Assembly (NCBI GenBank): GCA_964012875.1
Contig: CAXGUU010000131.1
Location: forward strand, 1-8,713
Direction of reading: 5' to 3'
Length of the DNA: 8,713 nucleotides
From: CAXGUU01 sp964012875
Lineage (GTDB): Bacteria > Pseudomonadota > Gammaproteobacteria > Ga0077536
The stretch's first letter is position 1, and each line of letters starts with the position of its first letter. The translations under genes were made by a program, and so were the position numbers. The notes under the pieces were generated by a model. That model was not told where the DNA came from. It saw only the letters and a list, made by a program, of their open reading frames with translations, and did not search any database. Positions 6,763 through 8,713 of the stretch are shown piece by piece.

Positions 6763-7422
6763 TCAAGCTTTGTCGGATAATGTCAGCACTCGTGTGACGA
6801 AGTCGGTCACCTGGTCGGCAAGCGCCTCAAGCTTCGACTCAAGCAAGGCATGCATGACGGCAAATGGAATCGCGATCGACAATCCGACTGCGGTCGTCAG
6901 CAGCGCCTCCCAAATACCACTCGCTAACGCGGAGGATTCCCCAGTTGCACCCGCGCTAACCGCTAACCCCCGAAACGCATCAATCATGCCGAGTACTGTA
7001 CCCAACAGTCCCATCACCGGTGCGAGATAATAAATGAGCTCTAATGGCCGCAGGTTCTTTGAGTAGTCCCTTAGGAAAACAGTCGCTCGACGTAATAGCT
7101 CGTCGTGCAACAAATCCGGATCCATAACGGCTTTCTGCTCTAACCCAAATTTTATGTCCCGCGCAATGTCGAGACGGTTGCCTTCTAGTATTTTGACAGC
7201 CTCGTCACGTTCTCCTTTTTCCCAACGATCGATCGCGAAGTCAATTCGCTCTACGGTCTGCTTGCCGGCACGAGAAAACTGAAGAAATTTAACCAGCGCC
7301 AACGCAAGCCCCAAAACCGAAGCTACCAGCAATATGGCGACTACTGGTCCGCCTAGCTCGAGCAAAGTTTTTGCGCCCGCTATTACTTCTGCGATTAGCC
7401 CTACATCAGTAGTTGATTCCAT
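6763..7422 (-). CDS. ExbB/TolQ/MotA-family proton channel protein
   Basis: The 219-residue protein (from ATG 7422) has three membrane helices at about 25-46, 128-150 and 172-193, with a cytoplasmic stretch between the first two, as in ExbB and TolQ. Family hallmarks are APVMGLLGTVLGMIDAF in helix 2 (T142, matching T148 of E. coli ExbB) and WEALLTTAVGLSIAIP in helix 3 (E172 and T177, matching E176 and T181). In the family, five copies form a ring around two ExbD helices and conduct protons. It is the first gene of the unit: the upstream gene ends in a strong terminator, so a promoter should lie between about 7423 and 7590. An in-frame GTG at 7473 would add 17 residues. Neither start has a clear ribosome binding site; I prefer the ATG because the first helix then sits at the usual distance. 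Confidence 0.9.
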   Translation of the reverse strand: MESTTDVGLIAEVIAGAKTLLELGGPVVAILLVASVLGLALALVKFLQFSRAGKQTVERIDFAIDRWEKGERDEAVKILEGNRLDIARDIKFGLEQKAVMDPDLLHDELLRRATVFLRDYSKNLRPLELIYYLAPVMGLLGTVLGMIDAFRGLAVSAGATGESSALASGIWEALLTTAVGLSIAIPFAVMHALLESKLEALADQVTDFVTRVLTLSDKA

Positions 7423-7590
7423 AATTAATTTAGGTCCATCGTACGGGAGGGCCGCATAGAATACCGGATTCACTGCCGGCGCGAATGCCCTCGTTACTTT
7501 ATGCGGTTCTGGTTAAGTTAAAGCAGCTAGCGTTGCATTTAGATGTACGCGACGTCATGGACTGCTTCGCGAATCTCATAGCGCCGCCAC

Positions 7591-7620
7591 AAAAAAAGAG
7601 CCGGCACAGGGCCGGCTCTT
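7591..7620 (-). terminator. Intrinsic terminator after the outer-membrane barrel gene
   Basis: On the - strand, AAGAGCCGGC and GCCGGCTCTT form a perfect 10-bp stem (arms 7611-7620 and 7596-7605) with a 5-base loop. The U-run comes from the seven A bases at 7591-7597 of the + strand; its first two pair in the stem. It begins 23 bases after the stop of the barrel gene. This separates that gene from the ExbB-type unit, which must then have its own promoter or depend on read-through. Confidence 0.92.
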
Positions 7621-7643
7621 CAAGTCTAAAGGCGCTTTGTAAG

Positions 7644-8713
7644 CTAGAAATAGTAGGTCAAGCGAACAAAGACTTCATCAGCGAAATCGAGTGTCTCGGT
7701 GATGGTGTCGTTATCACCCCCGGGCGATTCGATAATGTTGGCGTAGAGGTCCCACTGCCAATCAGCAGCTGGACGATAACGCAGGCCAGGCTGTACGAGG
7801 TAGCCGCCGGCAACGTCAACCAGAACGGCGAAATCAAATCGCCAGATCAGGTTGGGGAACGGTTGCTGGAAGGCGAATACCACGTAGTTGGCATTGTCCG
7901 TACCACGCGGTGCCATGGCGTCTTCGCTGAATGCAGCAGCAGTGAAGCTGCCGGTGACAGGGTCTATGAAGGTATCGAGGTCCGGCGTGTCGTTGTTATC
8001 AAGATCGCGGCCGAACATATCAGTTGACGTCCGATGCATCCACTGGAAGACCATATAGGTCGCCGGGAATGAATCAGAAATACGGTGGTACTTCTCGAAA
8101 ATCAACGAGGATACGACGTCGTCCACTTCCGTGAATTGGTAGCTCAAGTTATTGGTAATACGCTTGTTGGGCGTTACCGCAACCTCACCACGGATGATCA
8201 GCTGGTCAAAGATTGACTCAGGATCGTCTGTCGTCACGATGTAGTTGCCGCCGACCATGAAAATATTTTCACGTTTGAACTGACGGCCAAACCACTGGAT
8301 GAAGGGGCCGAAAGAAGAGCGGAAACCTTCCAGTGTCCGGAACGTATCGGCGACGTTGCGCTCGTCTCCAAAACCGAAGATGTCACGCACAGCCCATTTG
8401 GCAGCTGGGAACTCGTTGATGACCTGGCGCAGGTAATGTCCGTTGTCAAGACGGCCATTCTGAATCGCGCGCCAGTATCCCAGCGAAGGCGTTCCCGTCG
8501 GGTCCGGCGCGAAGGCCGAGCCACAACCGTTTTCCATGTTGCGACCCGCGGTGTTCAAGGTCGGCATCTGCATGATGCCTACGTTGCTCAAAGCGCTTTG
8601 GACACCTGCTACCGAGCCAGAGCCGAAACCGGGATCATTGAGGCCAAAGAAAGCGCCGCCAGTGGCGTTCGCGAGAACATTAAGCGTATCGTTGTGCTGG
8701 TTCAGGCAGCCGC
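7644..8713 (-). CDS. Outer-membrane beta-barrel protein, probably DUF1302-like (C-terminal part)
   Basis: The frame is open from the right edge of the window to the TAG stop at 7644-7646, so about 356 C-terminal residues are visible and the start lies beyond 8713. The TTG at 8591 is internal. The sequence has alternating polar and hydrophobic strands rich in aromatic residues, Asp-rich turns (GRDLDNNDTPDLDTF) and a C-terminal strand ending VFVRLTYYF. A final Phe on such a strand is the usual signal for insertion by the BAM complex. I assign it to DUF1302 from the general look and from the DUF1329 gene nearby, since these two families usually neighbour each other; this is less certain than the barrel call. 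Two cysteines in the region 8519-8708 may form a loop disulfide. It would act as a channel or receptor in the outer membrane; substrate unknown. Confidence 0.65.
   Translation of the reverse strand, partial: GCLNQHNDTLNVLANATGGAFFGLNDPGFGSGSVAGVQSALSNVGIMQMPTLNTAGRNMENGCGSAFAPDPTGTPSLGYWRAIQNGRLDNGHYLRQVINEFPAAKWAVRDIFGFGDERNVADTFRTLEGFRSSFGPFIQWFGRQFKRENIFMVGGNYIVTTDDPESIFDQLIIRGEVAVTPNKRITNNLSYQFTEVDDVVSSLIFEKYHRISDSFPATYMVFQWMHRTSTDMFGRDLDNNDTPDLDTFIDPVTGSFTAAAFSEDAMAPRGTDNANYVVFAFQQPFPNLIWRFDFAVLVDVAGGYLVQPGLRYRPAADWQWDLYANIIESPGGDNDTITETLDFADEVFVRLTYYF

Noticed and set aside
2377..7422. A Zorya-type anti-phage system (ZorA/ZorB motor plus effectors), because of the MotA/ExbB-like gene.
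   Set aside because: ZorB has an OmpA-like peptidoglycan-binding domain, and Zorya carries ZorC/ZorD or ZorE effectors with helicase or nuclease domains. None is present. The ExbD-type and TonB-like proteins point to a Ton/Tol-type machine.
7496..7522. Possible promoter of the ExbB-type gene on the - strand: TTTAAC (7517-7522), 15-base spacer, TAAAGT (7496-7501).
   Set aside because: The -35 matches only three of six bases and the spacer is short. A promoter is expected in this region, but I cannot place it.
1..8713. CRISPR arrays, tRNA or rRNA genes, and insertion sequences.
   Set aside because: I saw no regularly spaced repeats, cloverleaf-like segments, transposase frames or terminal inverted repeats on reading both strands.

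Overview
The window looks like a chromosomal segment of a Gram-negative bacterium, most likely a gammaproteobacterium. The evidence is a Uup-type ABC-F ATPase, a DUF1329 protein with a DUF1302-like outer-membrane barrel, and ExbB/ExbD energy-transducing proteins. A finer placement (for example a marine lineage) would be a guess.

Layout. At the left edge, on the + strand, is the C-terminal end of uup (to 499). Everything else is on the - strand and reads right to left. At the right edge (7644-8713) is the C-terminal part of a large outer-membrane beta-barrel protein, probably DUF1302-like, closed by a textbook intrinsic terminator (7591-7620). Next comes a five-gene unit: an ExbB/TolQ/MotA-type channel protein (6763-7422), two ExbD/TolR-type proteins (6337-6759 and 5884-6321), a membrane-anchored von Willebrand factor A (VWA) protein (4626-5741), and a 750-residue secreted helical-repeat protein (2377-4629). 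A 444-bp non-coding stretch follows, then a DUF1329 protein with a Tat-type signal (547-1932) that converges on uup.

How the genes may work together. ExbB, ExbD and TonB normally form a proton-driven inner-membrane motor that pulls on outer-membrane proteins. Here the TonB position is filled by a protein whose N-terminus closely resembles that of TonB: a short basic start and one membrane helix carrying the S-x3-H motif, followed by a Glu/Pro-rich spacer. Its C-terminus is a VWA domain with a metal-binding (MIDAS) motif instead of the TonB fold. One ExbD keeps the essential transmembrane Asp and the other has Asn at that position, which suggests a mixed ExbD pair with one proton-carrying subunit. 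The last gene overlaps the VWA gene by ATGA and encodes a periplasmic repeat protein with exactly two cysteines. My reading is a proton-powered, VWA-tipped force-transducing machine acting in the periplasm. It lies between DUF1302-like and DUF1329 genes, two families commonly found next to each other, so a link to outer-membrane transport is plausible but unproven.
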